Assembly (NCBI RefSeq): GCF_013344475.1
Contig: NZ_JABUOU010000004.1
Location: 147,286 to 211,285 of the forward strand
DNA length: 64,000 nucleotides
Source of the DNA: Martelella limonii
Lineage (GTDB): Bacteria; Pseudomonadota; Alphaproteobacteria; Rhizobiales; Rhizobiaceae
Direction: 5' to 3'
In this document: piece by piece, positions 8,853 to 18,639 of the stretch
Position numbering within the stretch: position 1 is the stretch's first letter
Layout of the letters: every line of letters begins with the position of its first letter
Notes under the pieces: model-generated
Databases searched by the model: none
Seen by the model: only the letters and a program-made list of their open reading frames with translations
What the model was told of the DNA's origin: nothing
Translations under genes and position numbers: made by a program

Positions 8853-9130
8853 CACCGCGTCGGCTCTCCCGGGGCCGCCGCCTCGATGGCTAGTGCATGA
8901 AGGCCACCGGCAAATTCGGGACCCAATGCCTCATTGACGGCACGATGGCGTGCAATGCGGGACATGCCTTCGAACTTGTCGGATACGATCCGAATCCTTA
9001 AATGGGTGATCTCGGGAGCGTCAGGATCATCGTAATGACCCGCATGTTGCGCGCTTTCGTCCTTCAGAATCAGCCGTTCGGGATTGAAGAGGGTGTTGAG
9101 CCGTTGTTCGATTACGGCGGCCATAGTCAT
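8849..9130 (-). CDS. BolA-family protein
   Basis: A 93-residue BolA-like protein. It has HYDDP in the variable loop, ITHLRIRIVSDKFEGMSRIARHRAVNEAL as the core helix-strand region, and a GGLHALAIEA C-terminus. BolA proteins pair with monothiol glutaredoxins to handle [2Fe-2S] clusters and affect iron signalling and cell shape. The ATG at 9128-9130 is chosen because AAGGAG lies nine bases upstream; the frame extends 24 codons further but without a site or homology. It is divergent from the J-domain gene, an arrangement I associate with rhizobial genomes near cobST. Confidence 0.9.
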   Translation of the reverse strand: MTMAAVIEQRLNTLFNPERLILKDESAQHAGHYDDPDAPEITHLRIRIVSDKFEGMSRIARHRAVNEALGPEFAGGLHALAIEAAAPGEPTRW

Positions 9131-9292
9131 CGTTATGCTCCTTTTTCGCATGGCTTGCGTCGTGCGGGAGGGTGAAATCCGGTTTTCGCCGAGCCGACGC
9201 ATTGGTCGATGCGTTAACAGGTCAGAAAGCCAGTAAGAAATCCCGTTGTCAATTCTTGTGATGACGGGCTCGTAAGGTCATAATCACGCGCC

Positions 9293-9931
9293 ATGAATCT
9301 AGACTCCAAATATTTCGACCGTCTGCGCACCAAGCGCAAGGGACCCGCCTCCGCCAAACCGGAGCAGGAAACCACTGTGCCCGAATGCCAGTGGGACGGC
9401 TGCCACAAGCCCGGAAAGCACAAGGCCCCTGTCGGCCGCAATGCCGAAGGGCAGTTTTTCCTGTTCTGCTTCGAGCATGTGAAGACCTACAACAAGGGCT
9501 ATAATTATTTCGAGGGCCTCTCCGACAGCGACATTGCGCGCTACCAGAAGGAGGCGCTCACCGGCCACCGCCCGACCTGGACGGTCGGCGTCAACGGCGA
9601 CACCCGCAAAACCCCCATCAACGGCTCGAAAAAGGCCGGAAACGCCGCATCGGCAGCGCGCATGCGCGATCCGTTCGGCTTCGTCAATGACGGCAAGGAT
9701 GGCCGGCCGCAGCGCCCGAAGCGCGAGCGCAAGCTGAAGACGCTGGAAGCGAAAGCCTTCGACACGCTGGGACTGACCGCCTCGGCCACATCCGACGACA
9801 TCAAGAAACAGTACAAGGCCATGGTCAAGAAGCATCACCCCGATGCCAATGGCGGCGATCGCGGCTCGGAGGAAACTTTTCGCGCCGTGGTGCAGGCATA
9901 CCAATTGTTAAAGCAGTCCGGCTTCTGCTAG
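9293..9931 (+). CDS. J-domain (DnaJ-like) protein
   Basis: A 212-residue cytosolic protein with a C-terminal J domain (about residues 155-212), including the diagnostic HPD tripeptide at 182-184 in KKHHPDANGGD. The N-terminal 150 residues have no zinc-finger or G/F region. They do contain two Cys/His-rich patches (CQWDGCHKPGKHKAP and FCFEHVKTY) that could bind a metal. J proteins stimulate Hsp70 (DnaK); the client is unknown. The gene sits 65 bases before cobS, reads the same way, and may be co-transcribed with it. Confidence 0.88.
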   Translation: MNLDSKYFDRLRTKRKGPASAKPEQETTVPECQWDGCHKPGKHKAPVGRNAEGQFFLFCFEHVKTYNKGYNYFEGLSDSDIARYQKEALTGHRPTWTVGVNGDTRKTPINGSKKAGNAASAARMRDPFGFVNDGKDGRPQRPKRERKLKTLEAKAFDTLGLTASATSDDIKKQYKAMVKKHHPDANGGDRGSEETFRAVVQAYQLLKQSGFC

Positions 9932-9996
9932 GACGCTATTACCAAAAGCAAATATGAGAGCGTAGAGCGGTTTTTCGCAGGGGCCGCGCTGGAGAA

Positions 9997-10992
9997 ATGA
10001 TGAGCAAGATCGATCTGGACTACTCGAACCGGCCGGACACCACCGTCGACGTTCGTGAAACTTTCGGCCTCGATGTCGACCTGAAGGTGCCGGCCTTTTC
10101 GGCGGACGACCCTTACGTTCCCGATCTCGACCCCGATTACCTGTTCGATCACGACACCACGCTCGCTATCCTCGCAGGCTTCGCCCATAACCGCCGCGTG
10201 ATGGTCTCCGGCTATCACGGCACCGGCAAGTCCACCCATATCGAACAGGTTGCCGCCCGGCTGAAATGGCCGTGCGTGCGCGTCAACCTCGACAGCCATG
10301 TCAGCCGTATCGATCTCGTCGGCAAGGACGCGATCGTGGTCAAGGACGGGCTGCAGGTCACCGAGTTCAAGGACGGCATCCTGCCCTGGGCCTACCAGAA
10401 CAATGTTGCGCTGGTTTTCGACGAATACGACGCCGGCCGGCCGGACGTGATGTTCGTGATCCAGCGCGTGCTGGAAAGCTCGGGCCGCCTGACTCTGCTC
10501 GACCAGAGCCGCGTGATCAGCCCCCACCCGGCCTTCCGCCTGTTTGCGACCGCCAACACCGTTGGCCTCGGCGATACCACCGGCCTCTATCACGGCACGC
10601 AGCAGATCAACCAGGCGCAGATGGACCGCTGGTCGCTGGTGACCACGCTCAACTACCTGCCGCATGAGCAGGAAGTGAACATCATCCTCGCCAAGGTGAA
10701 GAGCTTTGCCGCCACCGAAAAGGGACGCGAGACGATCTCCAACATGGTGCGCGTTGCAGACCTTACCCGCTCGGCTTTCGTCAACGGCGACCTGTCGACC
10801 GTGATGAGCCCGCGCACGGTGATCAACTGGGCCGAAAATGCCGAGATCTTCGGCGATGTCGGCTTTGCCTTCCGTGTGACCTTCCTCAACAAGTGCGATG
10901 AGCTCGAGCGCACGCTGGTGGCCGAACAGTATCAGCGCGCCTTTGGCGACGAACTCAAGGAAAGCGCTGCAAACGTCGTGATCAGCGCCTGA
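9997..10992 (+). CDS. cobS: Aerobic cobaltochelatase subunit CobS
   Basis: AAA+ ATPase subunit of the CobNST cobaltochelatase, which inserts Co2+ into hydrogenobyrinate a,c-diamide in aerobic cobalamin synthesis. The 331-residue protein has Walker [12 protein letters not shown], Walker [12 protein letters not shown] and a sensor region [12 protein letters not shown], in the order seen in well-studied CobS. Two tandem ATG codons occur at 9997 and 10000; the second has better spacing to GGAG. cobT follows after ten bases. CobN is not in the window. Near-identity to rhizobial CobS over long stretches leaves little doubt. Confidence 0.97.
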   Translation: MMSKIDLDYSNRPDTTVDVRETFGLDVDLKVPAFSADDPYVPDLDPDYLFDHDTTLAILAGFAHNRRVMVSGYHGTGKSTHIEQVAARLKWPCVRVNLDSHVSRIDLVGKDAIVVKDGLQVTEFKDGILPWAYQNNVALVFDEYDAGRPDVMFVIQRVLESSGRLTLLDQSRVISPHPAFRLFATANTVGLGDTTGLYHGTQQINQAQMDRWSLVTTLNYLPHEQEVNIILAKVKSFAATEKGRETISNMVRVADLTRSAFVNGDLSTVMSPRTVINWAENAEIFGDVGFAFRVTFLNKCDELERTLVAEQYQRAFGDELKESAANVVISA

Positions 10993-11002
10993 GGAATGTT
11001 TC

Positions 11003-12901
11003 ATGGCCGGTCCCGGCGACAATCGAAAATCGAACCCTTATGCGCCCGTAGATCTTGAACCGCTGCACCGGGCCGTGTCAGGCACCGTGCGTGCTGTCTC
11101 GGGCGAGCGGGAGGCGGAGGTCGTGTTTTCGCGCGACCGGCCGGGCATGAGCGGCAACCAGATCCGGCTGCCGGAATTCTCCAAGCGCCCGACGCCGGAA
11201 GAGCTTGCGGTGGTGCGGGGGCTCGGGGATTCGATGGCGCTGCGCATGGCCTGCCACAACCCCGTGACGCATGCCCAGATGTCGCCCGGCGGCACGGATG
11301 CCCAGGCGATCTTTGATGCCGTCGAACAGGCCCGGATCGATTCGATCGGCGCACGGCGCATGCCCGGCATGGCGAAGAACCTTGCCGCCATGCATGCCGA
11401 AAAATACGAAAAGGCCAATTTCGCCGCCATCGACCGCAAGGAAGACGCACCGGTTTCCGAAGCGGTTGCCATGCTGGTGCGCGAGAAGCTGACCGGTCAA
11501 AAGCCGCCGGCCTCGGCAGGCCGCGTCCTCGATTACTGGCGCGACTTCATCGAGCAGAAGGCCGCCGTCGATCTGGATCGCCTCGGCAGCTCGATCGACG
11601 ATCAGGATGCCTTTGCCCGCGTCATTCGCTCGATGCTGTCCTCGATGGAGATGGCCGACGATTATGCCGGCGACGACCTCGACAATGACGAGGAGGATGA
11701 AAACCTCTCCGACGAGGACCAGCCCCGCTCCGAACGCGAGAACGACGAAGAGGTCCAGGAAGAGGCGGGCGAGGATTCGGCCTCCGCCGAAAACAGCGAC
11801 AGCGCCGACGAGGAAATGGATCAGGGCGAGATGGACGGCGCGGAAGTGGCCGACACCGATCTCGACGACGAGGCCGACCCGGATTCCGAAGTGGCCGGCG
11901 AGACCAAGCGCCCTAACACCGCCTTCGACGATTTCAACGACAAGGTCGACTACCGCGTATTCTCGACCGAGTTCGACGAGGAAATCACCGCCGACGAGCT
12001 TTGCGATCAGGAAGAGCTGAACCGGCTGCGCGCCCATCTCGACAAGCAGCTTGCCCATCTGCAGGGCGCGGTCGGCAGGCTTGCCAACCGCATGCAGCGC
12101 CGGCTGATGGCGAAACAGAATCGCTCCTGGGATTTCGATCTCGAGGAAGGCTATCTCGACACCGCGCGGCTGGTGCGCATGGTCATCGACCCGATGCAGC
12201 CGCTCTCCTTCAAGATGGAGCGCGACACTCAGTTCCGCGATACCGTCGTGTCGCTGCTGATCGACAATTCCGGATCCATGCGCGGCAGGCCAATCACCGT
12301 TGCCGCCACCTGCGGCGACATTCTTGCCCGCACGCTGGAACGCTGCGGCGTGAAGGTCGAGATCCTCGGCTTTACCACCAAGGCCTGGAAGGGCGGACAG
12401 TCGCGCGAAAAATGGCTGGAAGCCGGTAAACCATCAACGCCTGGCCGCCTCAACGATCTGCGCCACATCGTCTACAAGTCCGCGGACACGCCCTGGCGGC
12501 GCTCGCGCGCTAATCTGGGCCTGATGATGCGCGAAGGGCTGCTCAAGGAAAACATCGATGGCGAGGCGCTGATCTGGGCCCATGACCGGCTGATGGCCCG
12601 GCCCGAGCAGCGCCGGATCCTGATGATGATTTCCGATGGCGCGCCGGTGGATGATTCCACGCTCTCCGTCAATCCGGGCAATTTCCTCGAAAAGCATCTG
12701 CGCGCCGTGATCGAGCATATCGAAACCCGCTCGCCGGTGGAATTGCTCGCGATCGGCATCGGCCATGACGTGACGCGCTACTATCGCCGCGCGGTCACGA
12801 TCGTCGATGCCGATGAACTGGCTGGCGCCATGACCGACCAGTTGGCGGCATTGTTCGAAGACCAGGCAGGCACAAGCGCAAAAGGCCGCCGCCGCAAATG
12901 A
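11003..12901 (+). CDS. cobT: Aerobic cobaltochelatase subunit CobT
   Basis: A 632-residue partner of CobS. Residues 1-210 form the conserved N-terminal region. Residues about 220-310 are an extremely Asp/Glu-rich linker. The C-terminal part is a von Willebrand A domain with the MIDAS motif [11 protein letters not shown] (Asp421). CobT and CobS form the ATP-driven chaperone ring that acts on CobN, much like BchD/BchI in magnesium chelatase. The start ATG at 11003 has GAGGA upstream. The stop overlaps the start of the next gene (ATGA), so the downstream esterase-like gene is probably translated from the same message. Confidence 0.96.
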   Translation: MAGPGDNRKSNPYAPVDLEPLHRAVSGTVRAVSGEREAEVVFSRDRPGMSGNQIRLPEFSKRPTPEELAVVRGLGDSMALRMACHNPVTHAQMSPGGTDAQAIFDAVEQARIDSIGARRMPGMAKNLAAMHAEKYEKANFAAIDRKEDAPVSEAVAMLVREKLTGQKPPASAGRVLDYWRDFIEQKAAVDLDRLGSSIDDQDAFARVIRSMLSSMEMADDYAGDDLDNDEEDENLSDEDQPRSERENDEEVQEEAGEDSASAENSDSADEEMDQGEMDGAEVADTDLDDEADPDSEVAGETKRPNTAFDDFNDKVDYRVFSTEFDEEITADELCDQEELNRLRAHLDKQLAHLQGAVGRLANRMQRRLMAKQNRSWDFDLEEGYLDTARLVRMVIDPMQPLSFKMERDTQFRDTVVSLLIDNSGSMRGRPITVAATCGDILARTLERCGVKVEILGFTTKAWKGGQSREKWLEAGKPSTPGRLNDLRHIVYKSADTPWRRSRANLGLMMREGLLKENIDGEALIWAHDRLMARPEQRRILMMISDGAPVDDSTLSVNPGNFLEKHLRAVIEHIETRSPVELLAIGIGHDVTRYYRRAVTIVDADELAGAMTDQLAALFEDQAGTSAKGRRRK

Positions 12902-13842
12902 TCCGCGCGCTCACCCTCGCGGTTCTCCTGCTGGCGTCATCGGCTCTGGCGAGGGATGCAGAGACCAGCCGGATCACCGAGTTCAGTTCCGAACCCGGCC
13001 AGGCGCTGGGCGACGTCACCTTTGTCGGCGGGCTGAAGATTTCCGGGCTGCATTCGCTGTCATCCATCCGGTTTCTTCCGGACGGCCGCCGCTTCGTTGC
13101 GGTCGCCGACGACGGCCAATGGGTCGACGGGGAAATCACGCGCGACGACAGGGGACGGCTTTCCGGCATCATCAACGTCACCGTGACCCCGATGAAGAAC
13201 GCAGCCGGCGTCCATGCCCAGAAATCGCTGATGGATGCGGAAAGCATGGCGATTGTCGGAGACCGGATCTTCGTCGGTTTCGAAGGCAAGCACAGGATTG
13301 ATGACTATCCGCTCAAGGGCCACGCCACGACCGATGCCCGCCCCGGCCCGGACTTCCTGATCCCCGCCTCCGAATTGCGCGCCAATGGCGGGCTCGAGGC
13401 ACTTGCCGACAATGGCAAGGGCCGCTTGGTGGCGGTTGCGGAAAAGAGCGTCGACAAGAACGGAAACCTGTTTGCGGCGATCATTTCAGGGCCCGGCAAG
13501 GGCGTCTTCAAGGTTCGCAAGAGCGATGAGTTCGACGTCACCGATGCCGCATTCCTGCCAGATGGCGACCTGCTCCTGCTGGAGCGCCGGTTCTCCCTCA
13601 TGACCGGCATCGGCATGCGTATCCGCCGCATCGAGGCGGACGCAATCCGCGCTGGCGCCGTGGTCGACGGCCCCGTGATCATGCAGGCGCGCGGCAGCGT
13701 CAACCGCATCGACAACATGGAAGGCCTCGACATCATCACCATGCCGGACGGCAGCCTGCACCTGATCATCGTGTCCGATGACAACGACAACACGCTCCTG
13801 CAGGAAACGCTGATGCTGGAATTTGCGCTGCACGGGACGTGA
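12898..13842 (+). CDS. Secreted esterase-like/phytase-like protein
   Basis: A 314-residue protein with an N-terminal signal peptide ([18 protein letters not shown]), hence periplasmic. The mature part resembles the 'esterase-like activity of phytase' beta-propeller family, with repeats such as [42 protein letters not shown] and [11 protein letters not shown]. The substrate is unknown. Its ATG overlaps the cobT stop codon, so it is translationally coupled to cobalt chelatase genes. That pairing may be conserved in rhizobia, but its meaning is not clear. The next gene converges on it with only three bases between. Confidence 0.75.
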   Translation: MIRALTLAVLLLASSALARDAETSRITEFSSEPGQALGDVTFVGGLKISGLHSLSSIRFLPDGRRFVAVADDGQWVDGEITRDDRGRLSGIINVTVTPMKNAAGVHAQKSLMDAESMAIVGDRIFVGFEGKHRIDDYPLKGHATTDARPGPDFLIPASELRANGGLEALADNGKGRLVAVAEKSVDKNGNLFAAIISGPGKGVFKVRKSDEFDVTDAAFLPDGDLLLLERRFSLMTGIGMRIRRIEADAIRAGAVVDGPVIMQARGSVNRIDNMEGLDIITMPDGSLHLIIVSDDNDNTLLQETLMLEFALHGT

Positions 13843-13845
13843 GCG

Positions 13846-14751
13846 TCACTCCACCGCATAAATCCTTGCAATGTCATCCAGCATCAGATCGGCGGCGAGA
13901 ACTCCGCCGGCCGTGTTCCAGATGGCATCGGAGACGCCATGGACCTTGCCGGCCTTGACCGCTGAGAGCGACTGCCACAGCGGATCGGAGAGTACATCTT
14001 GCTCCAGCGCCTCGCCCTCGCCATTGCCTTCATCCCAGGTGAAATAGAAAATCCGGTCGCCATCCATATCCGGAATGCTCTCCTTTCCTGTGCGGATCGC
14101 GAAGTCCTCGACATTCTGGTTAGCCGGACGGTTGAAGCCGACGTCCTTCAGCAGCACGCCCGAGAAGCTGTCGAGCTGATAGATGCGGATCTGCCCCGGG
14201 ACGAAACGGACGACGGAAACCGCCTCATCGGTCGCATTGCCGAGTTTCTCACGAAGCCCGGCGACCTTCGCATCATAGTCCGCTATCACGGCATCGCCCT
14301 TTTCCGAAAGGCCGAGCGCTTCGGCATAAAGGGCAAGATTCACCTTCCAGTCGCCCCTCAACTCTCCTGACATCACCGTCGGCGCGATCGCGGAAAGTTG
14401 GGGGTAAAGATCCTCCTGACGCTGGCGGTTGCCGATGATGAGATCCGGTTCCAGGGCTGCCACAAGCTCCAGATTGACCGCGCTTTCAACCCCGACCGGC
14501 TCCGCATCGCCCATCTGGCTTTCGATGTGGTCCCACCATGGATCCCCCTGCCAGGAATTGACCGCACCCACAGGCGTGACGCCGAGCGCAAGCAGCGCCT
14601 CCGTACCCTCATTGGTGAGAACGACAACGCGCTGGGGTTCATCCGGCACTTCCACCGTGCCCATGGCATCTGTGATCTCCCGTGCGAAACCAGGAGCGGC
14701 CATCGTGATTGAAAGGGCAGCAGCGGCAGCCAGGCGAAGGAAGGAATGCAT
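13846..14751 (-). CDS. Iron-siderophore-type ABC binding protein (copy 1)
   Basis: A 301-residue periplasmic binding protein of the FecB/FhuD/BtuF (helical backbone) type. It has a signal peptide MHSFLRLAAAAALSITMA and the typical opening VPDEPQRVVVLTNEGTEALLALGVTPVG, with EPDLIIGNRQR in the first lobe. The ATG at 14749-14751 with GGAG five bases upstream is preferred to a start ten codons earlier, which would lie inside the iron box. It is divergent from the permease operon. A related binding protein lies beyond the operon's far end. Its ligand is probably a ferric siderophore or haem-type compound. Confidence 0.88.
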   Translation of the reverse strand: MHSFLRLAAAAALSITMAAPGFAREITDAMGTVEVPDEPQRVVVLTNEGTEALLALGVTPVGAVNSWQGDPWWDHIESQMGDAEPVGVESAVNLELVAALEPDLIIGNRQRQEDLYPQLSAIAPTVMSGELRGDWKVNLALYAEALGLSEKGDAVIADYDAKVAGLREKLGNATDEAVSVVRFVPGQIRIYQLDSFSGVLLKDVGFNRPANQNVEDFAIRTGKESIPDMDGDRIFYFTWDEGNGEGEALEQDVLSDPLWQSLSAVKAGKVHGVSDAIWNTAGGVLAADLMLDDIARIYAVE

Positions 14752-14765
14752 CGGAGCTCCAAAGC

Positions 14766-14780
14766 TGATTATCATACTCA
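14766..14780. promoter_or_regulatory. RirA-type iron-responsive box (IRO)
   Basis: TGATTATCATACTCA fits TGA-N9-TCA, the iron-responsive operator recognised by RirA in rhizobia. It lies in the divergent gap between binding protein copy 1 and the permease operon, so it could control both. It shares the tighter form TGATTA-N3-TACTCA with the boxes at 18615-18629 and 22604-22618. Confidence 0.7.
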
Positions 14781-14845
14781 TCTTTTCGATTTAAAGTTGA
14801 CCATTTCAATCAGCAATGTCAATCGTCGCGCAGAAAGGAAATGCC

Positions 14846-15850
14846 GTGCGCAAAACCCTGCTGCTTCCGCTGACGCTGCTCGCACTGACATTGCTGATGG
14901 CCGTGATCGCAAGCCTGCATCTGGGCGTGCGCATCTATGGCCCCATGACGGTATGGTCCGCGTTGTCGGGCGGCGATGAAACCGCAGACATCATTGTCCG
15001 CACGCTGCGGCTCCCGCGCACGCTGATTGCCGTGGCAACGGGCGCGGCGCTTGCCATTTCCGGCCTGCTGATGCAGGCGACGACCCGCAATCCGCTGGCC
15101 GAACCCGGCCTGCTCGGGGTCAATGCGGGGGCGGCTTTTGCGGTGGCCTTCGGCCTGGTGCTTTTCGGCGTGGTCTCCACGGCCGCAATCGGCCTCCTTG
15201 CGGTCTCGGGCGCGCTTGCGGCAACGGCGCTGGTGTTCGGCCTTTCCGCAGCGCTCGGCCCGCAGGCAGGACCGACCGGCATCCTGCTGATCGGCGTCAC
15301 GGTCGCCGCCATGCTCGCCTCCCTGACCCAGCTTGCCCTCCTTCTTGATGAAACAGCGCTCGAGACCCTGCTGTTCTGGCTTTCCGGCGGTTTTGCCGAC
15401 CGGCCGCTTTCGCTGCTTGCGATCGGCGGCACAGCGCTCGTTCTCTCGCTTGCCGGTGTGGCGCTGATCGGACCGTCGCTCGATGCCCTGCGTCTTGATG
15501 ATCAAAGTGCCGCCGGCATCGGCGTCCATGTTGCCCGCACCCGGATTGCGGGCCTGTCGCTGGCAGCGCTGCTTTCCGCCGGCGCTGTCGCCATGTCCGG
15601 CCCGGTCGCCTTTCTCGGCCTGATCGCGCCGCATATCGCGCGTCGCCTCTCGCCGGACCGGCCCGGTTTTTTCGCCATGGCCGTGCTTGCCATGCTGACC
15701 GGCGCAATCATCGCGGTGCTGGCCGATATTCTGGCGCGCCTGATCGTCGCCCCCGGCGAAGCGCCGATCGGGGCCGTGCTTGCCTTTGTCGGCGTGCCGT
15801 TCCTGGTAATGCTGCTGCGCGCCGGCCGGTTGCGGGAGGCAAGCCTGTGA
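14846..15850 (+). CDS. FecCD-family siderophore ABC permease (first)
   Basis: A membrane permease of about 334 residues in the FecCD/BtuC family, with nine to ten hydrophobic segments. Family hallmarks are TLRLPRTLIAVATGAALAISGLLMQ, NPLAEPGLLGVNAGAA and, near the end, GPVAFLGLIAPHIAR. The start is taken as GTG 14846-14848, which has AAGGA six bases upstream; an ATG ten codons earlier (14816) has no visible site. It overlaps the second permease by four bases. The heterodimer would form the inner-membrane channel for the binding proteins on either side. Confidence 0.9.
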   Translation: MRKTLLLPLTLLALTLLMAVIASLHLGVRIYGPMTVWSALSGGDETADIIVRTLRLPRTLIAVATGAALAISGLLMQATTRNPLAEPGLLGVNAGAAFAVAFGLVLFGVVSTAAIGLLAVSGALAATALVFGLSAALGPQAGPTGILLIGVTVAAMLASLTQLALLLDETALETLLFWLSGGFADRPLSLLAIGGTALVLSLAGVALIGPSLDALRLDDQSAAGIGVHVARTRIAGLSLAALLSAGAVAMSGPVAFLGLIAPHIARRLSPDRPGFFAMAVLAMLTGAIIAVLADILARLIVAPGEAPIGAVLAFVGVPFLVMLLRAGRLREASL

Positions 15851-16860
15851 CAGCCCCCCTCCTTCGCCTGAGCCTGATTGCAGCCCTTGCCGCCCTCTGC
15901 CTCGTCATCGCGACCGGGCTGGGCTCCAGCTTCATCGGGCCGGAACGGGTGGTCGCGGCCTTCCTCGGCCATGGCAGCCGGATGGACGGCGTCATCGTCT
16001 GGACGCTGAGACTGCCGCGGGTGGCCCTGGCGATGACCGCCGGCATGGCGCTCGGCCTTGGCGGCGCCATCCTGCAGCGGGCGCTCAGAAACCCGATGGC
16101 AGCGCCCTCCATCCTCGGCATCACCGATGGCGCGGCCTTTGGCGTCGTCACCTTTCTGTGGCTGTTCTCGGACGAGGCCAATGTGCTGACGGTCTCGATC
16201 CGCTGGCAACCGCTCGCGGCCGTCATCGGCGCACTGGTCTTTGCGAGCCTTGTCGGGCTGCTGACGCTCTCCGACCCGCGCCGCCGCGATCCCGTCCGCG
16301 TGATCCTCTATGGCATCGCGCTCTCGGCGCTTGCCAAGGCCTCGGTCACGCTGATGATGATCATTGGCCCGGTCTACCGCGCGAGCCAGGCGCTGCAGTG
16401 GATCACGGGCTCGGTCAACGCCGCGCACTGGATGGATGTGGCGATCGTGACCGCAGGCCTTGTTGCCGCCATCCCAGCGCTCGTCATCATGCGCCTGCCG
16501 ATGCGCCAGATCGTGCTCGATGCCGATACCGCCGCGACAACCGGTTTTCAGGTCGACCGGAACCGGGTCGCTCTGATGATCCTGTCATTGCTGCTGACGG
16601 CGCTCGCGATCTCGCAGGTCGGGGCCATCGGCTTTGTCGGGCTGATCGCGCCCCATGCCGCACGGCTGTTTCACGGACAGTTCACTGCCGGCTATCTGGT
16701 GGCGACCGCCATGATCGGCGGCATTCTCGTGCTTGCCGCCGACACGCTGGCGCGCACCCTAGCAAGCCCGCTTGAACTTCCGGCAGGCGCGGTGACCGCG
16801 CTCATCGGCGCACCGCTTTTCCTCATCCTCATCCTCAGGAGCCAGCGCACCCATGTCTAG
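15847..16860 (+). CDS. FecCD-family siderophore ABC permease (second)
   Basis: A 337-residue partner permease with the same hallmarks: TLRLPRVALAMTAGMALGLGGAILQ, NPMAAPSILGITDGAAF and QVGAIGFVGLIAPHAARL. Its start overlaps the stop of the first permease and its end overlaps the ATPase gene by eight bases, so the three genes form one tightly coupled operon. It is predicted in the inner membrane. The encoded importer is complete with the ATPase and the two flanking binding proteins. Confidence 0.92.
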   Translation: MTAPLLRLSLIAALAALCLVIATGLGSSFIGPERVVAAFLGHGSRMDGVIVWTLRLPRVALAMTAGMALGLGGAILQRALRNPMAAPSILGITDGAAFGVVTFLWLFSDEANVLTVSIRWQPLAAVIGALVFASLVGLLTLSDPRRRDPVRVILYGIALSALAKASVTLMMIIGPVYRASQALQWITGSVNAAHWMDVAIVTAGLVAAIPALVIMRLPMRQIVLDADTAATTGFQVDRNRVALMILSLLLTALAISQVGAIGFVGLIAPHAARLFHGQFTAGYLVATAMIGGILVLAADTLARTLASPLELPAGAVTALIGAPLFLILILRSQRTHV

Positions 16861-17647
16861 ACCGCTCGCCACCATGGCCGCGCTTTCGGCCGATTACGAA
16901 GGTTACAAGGCACTCGATGCCATCGACCTCACCCTGCCGGAAGAAAAGATCATCGCATTCTGCGGCCCAAACGGCAGCGGCAAGTCGACGGCCCTGAAAG
17001 TGCTGCGTGCGCTGCATGCGGCAACGAGCGGAGAAGCCGAAATTGCCGGCAAGGCGGTCTCGGACTGGACGCCCCGCGCGCTTGCCCGCGAGATCGCGAT
17101 GCTCAGCCAGTCACCCGATGCACCAGCGGATATGAGCGTGTTCGACCTTGCCATGCTCGGCCGCTATGCGCGCCGCAGCCGGTTCTCGGCGCCCTCGACT
17201 GAAGACAGGCGCGCCGTTGAAAGCGCGCTCCGGACAACCGGCATGACCGGCTTCTCGGAGCGCAGCCTCGGAAAGCTTTCAGGCGGTCAGTTGCAGCGCG
17301 CCTGGATCGCGATGACGCTTGCCCAGGATGCGCCGCGCATTTTTCTGGACGAGCCCACCAACCATCTCGATATCGCCCATGCGCTTGAAATTCTCGACCT
17401 TCTGGTGACGCTCAACCGCCGCGAAAAGCGCAGCTTCGTGGTCGTGCTGCACGATCTCAACCATGCGCTGCGCTATGCCGATCATGTCGTGCTGTTTCAC
17501 GCCGGCAAGATAGCGGCGGAAGGGCCAACGCGCGACGTGCTGACCGAGGAGCGGATCAGCACGGTTTTCGATATCGACTGCCGGATCGTGCCGCTGCCGG
17601 ACACCAGCCTGCCGGTGATCGTGCCGCTGTCGCGCAGCGCCGCCTGA
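16853..17647 (+). CDS. Siderophore ABC transporter ATPase (FecE/FhuC type)
   Basis: A 264-residue ABC ATPase. Walker A is CGPNGSGKST, the signature is LGKLSGGQLQRAW, Walker B is RIFLDEPTNHLD and the switch histidine is in VVLHDLNHA. It powers import through the two FecCD-type permeases encoded just upstream. The gene overlaps the preceding one by eight bases. Its stop is followed after one base by the convergent second binding-protein gene, so no room remains for a separate terminator. Confidence 0.93.
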   Translation: MSRPLATMAALSADYEGYKALDAIDLTLPEEKIIAFCGPNGSGKSTALKVLRALHAATSGEAEIAGKAVSDWTPRALAREIAMLSQSPDAPADMSVFDLAMLGRYARRSRFSAPSTEDRRAVESALRTTGMTGFSERSLGKLSGGQLQRAWIAMTLAQDAPRIFLDEPTNHLDIAHALEILDLLVTLNRREKRSFVVVLHDLNHALRYADHVVLFHAGKIAAEGPTRDVLTEERISTVFDIDCRIVPLPDTSLPVIVPLSRSAA

Positions 17648-17648
17648 C

Positions 17649-18581
17649 CTAGTCGGACGCCGTTTCGAGCGCCGGAAGTTCCACGCCGTAAACCTCTGCA
17701 AGATCGCCGAGCATTTCCTGGGCGGCAAAATAGCCGCCGGCCGTTGCCCAGACGCCGTCATCGACTTCGTAGACCCTGCCATCCTGAACCGCTTTCAACC
17801 GGGACCAGAGCGGATCATGGATGAACTCCTCCGCCATGGCGTCGCCCTTGCCATCACCACTGTCATAGGTAAGCCAGAAGATACGGTCGCCCTCCATCTC
17901 CGGGATGCTTTCACGCCCGACGGCAAGCGAAAGGCCTTCTCCATCCTGCCCTGGCGGACGGGTGAAGCCCGCATCCGAGAGCACATGACCGAGAAAGCTG
18001 CCATTGAGATAGAGATAGGTCTGGCCCGGCACGAACCGCACCACTGACAGGCTCTCGCCTGCATTGTCGCCAAGACCGGCCTTCAGCGCATCGAGCCTCA
18101 TCTCGTAATTTTGAAGCGCCGCCTCGCCTTCCGTCTCGCGGTTCAGGACATCGGCGACAAAGGCGAAATTGTCCTTCCAGGCGCCAAGTCCCTCGATGAA
18201 GACGGTGGGAGCGATTGCAGACAACTGTCCGTAGATCGCCTCGTCCCGCTTGCGGCTGCCGATGATCAGGTCGGGCTCAAGCGCTGCCACCAGTTCGACA
18301 TTGACCGCAAGCTCGGTTCCGAGCACCTCCGTACCGTCCAGCTGCTCTCCCAGATGCGGATACCAGGGTTCGCCATACCAGGATTGCGGAGCGCCAACCG
18401 GCGTCACGCCAAGCGCAAGCGCCGCCTCGGTGGTCTCGTTGGTCAACGTGATGACCCGGAGCGGATGGTCCGGCACCTCGGTCGTGCCCATGGCATGATC
18501 GATGGTCTGGCCTGCAAAAGCTGCGGCTGGCGAGAGAAGCGCTATGGAAAGTGCTGCGGCGTTGAAGATGCGCGAAAACAT
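17649..18581 (-). CDS. Iron-siderophore-type ABC binding protein (copy 2)
   Basis: A 310-residue helical-backbone binding protein, clearly paralogous to copy 1 (shared VPD-P-RV--LTNE-TEA-LALGVTPVGA, EPDLIIG and SVVRFVPGQ stretches). The signal peptide begins MFSRIFNAAALSIALL. The ATG at 18579-18581 is preferred to one ten codons upstream, which sits four bases from the iron box. It converges on the ATPase gene. Two binding proteins for one permease pair suggests two ligands or affinities. It has its own RirA-type box upstream and therefore its own iron control. Confidence 0.87.
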   Translation of the reverse strand: MFSRIFNAAALSIALLSPAAAFAGQTIDHAMGTTEVPDHPLRVITLTNETTEAALALGVTPVGAPQSWYGEPWYPHLGEQLDGTEVLGTELAVNVELVAALEPDLIIGSRKRDEAIYGQLSAIAPTVFIEGLGAWKDNFAFVADVLNRETEGEAALQNYEMRLDALKAGLGDNAGESLSVVRFVPGQTYLYLNGSFLGHVLSDAGFTRPPGQDGEGLSLAVGRESIPEMEGDRIFWLTYDSGDGKGDAMAEEFIHDPLWSRLKAVQDGRVYEVDDGVWATAGGYFAAQEMLGDLAEVYGVELPALETASD

Positions 18582-18614
18582 GAATGGCCCCGATTGTCTG
18601 ATCGAGGCCATACT

Positions 18615-18629
18615 TGAGTAAAATAATCA
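18615..18629. promoter_or_regulatory. RirA-type iron-responsive box (IRO)
   Basis: TGAGTAAAATAATCA on the plus strand reads TGATTATTTTACTCA on the minus strand. It fits TGA-N9-TCA and the local form TGATTA-N3-TACTCA. It lies 34 bases upstream of binding protein copy 2 and just past the end of the xylosidase gene, so its target should be copy 2. Confidence 0.7.
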
Positions 18630-18639
18630 GCTTTGTCAA

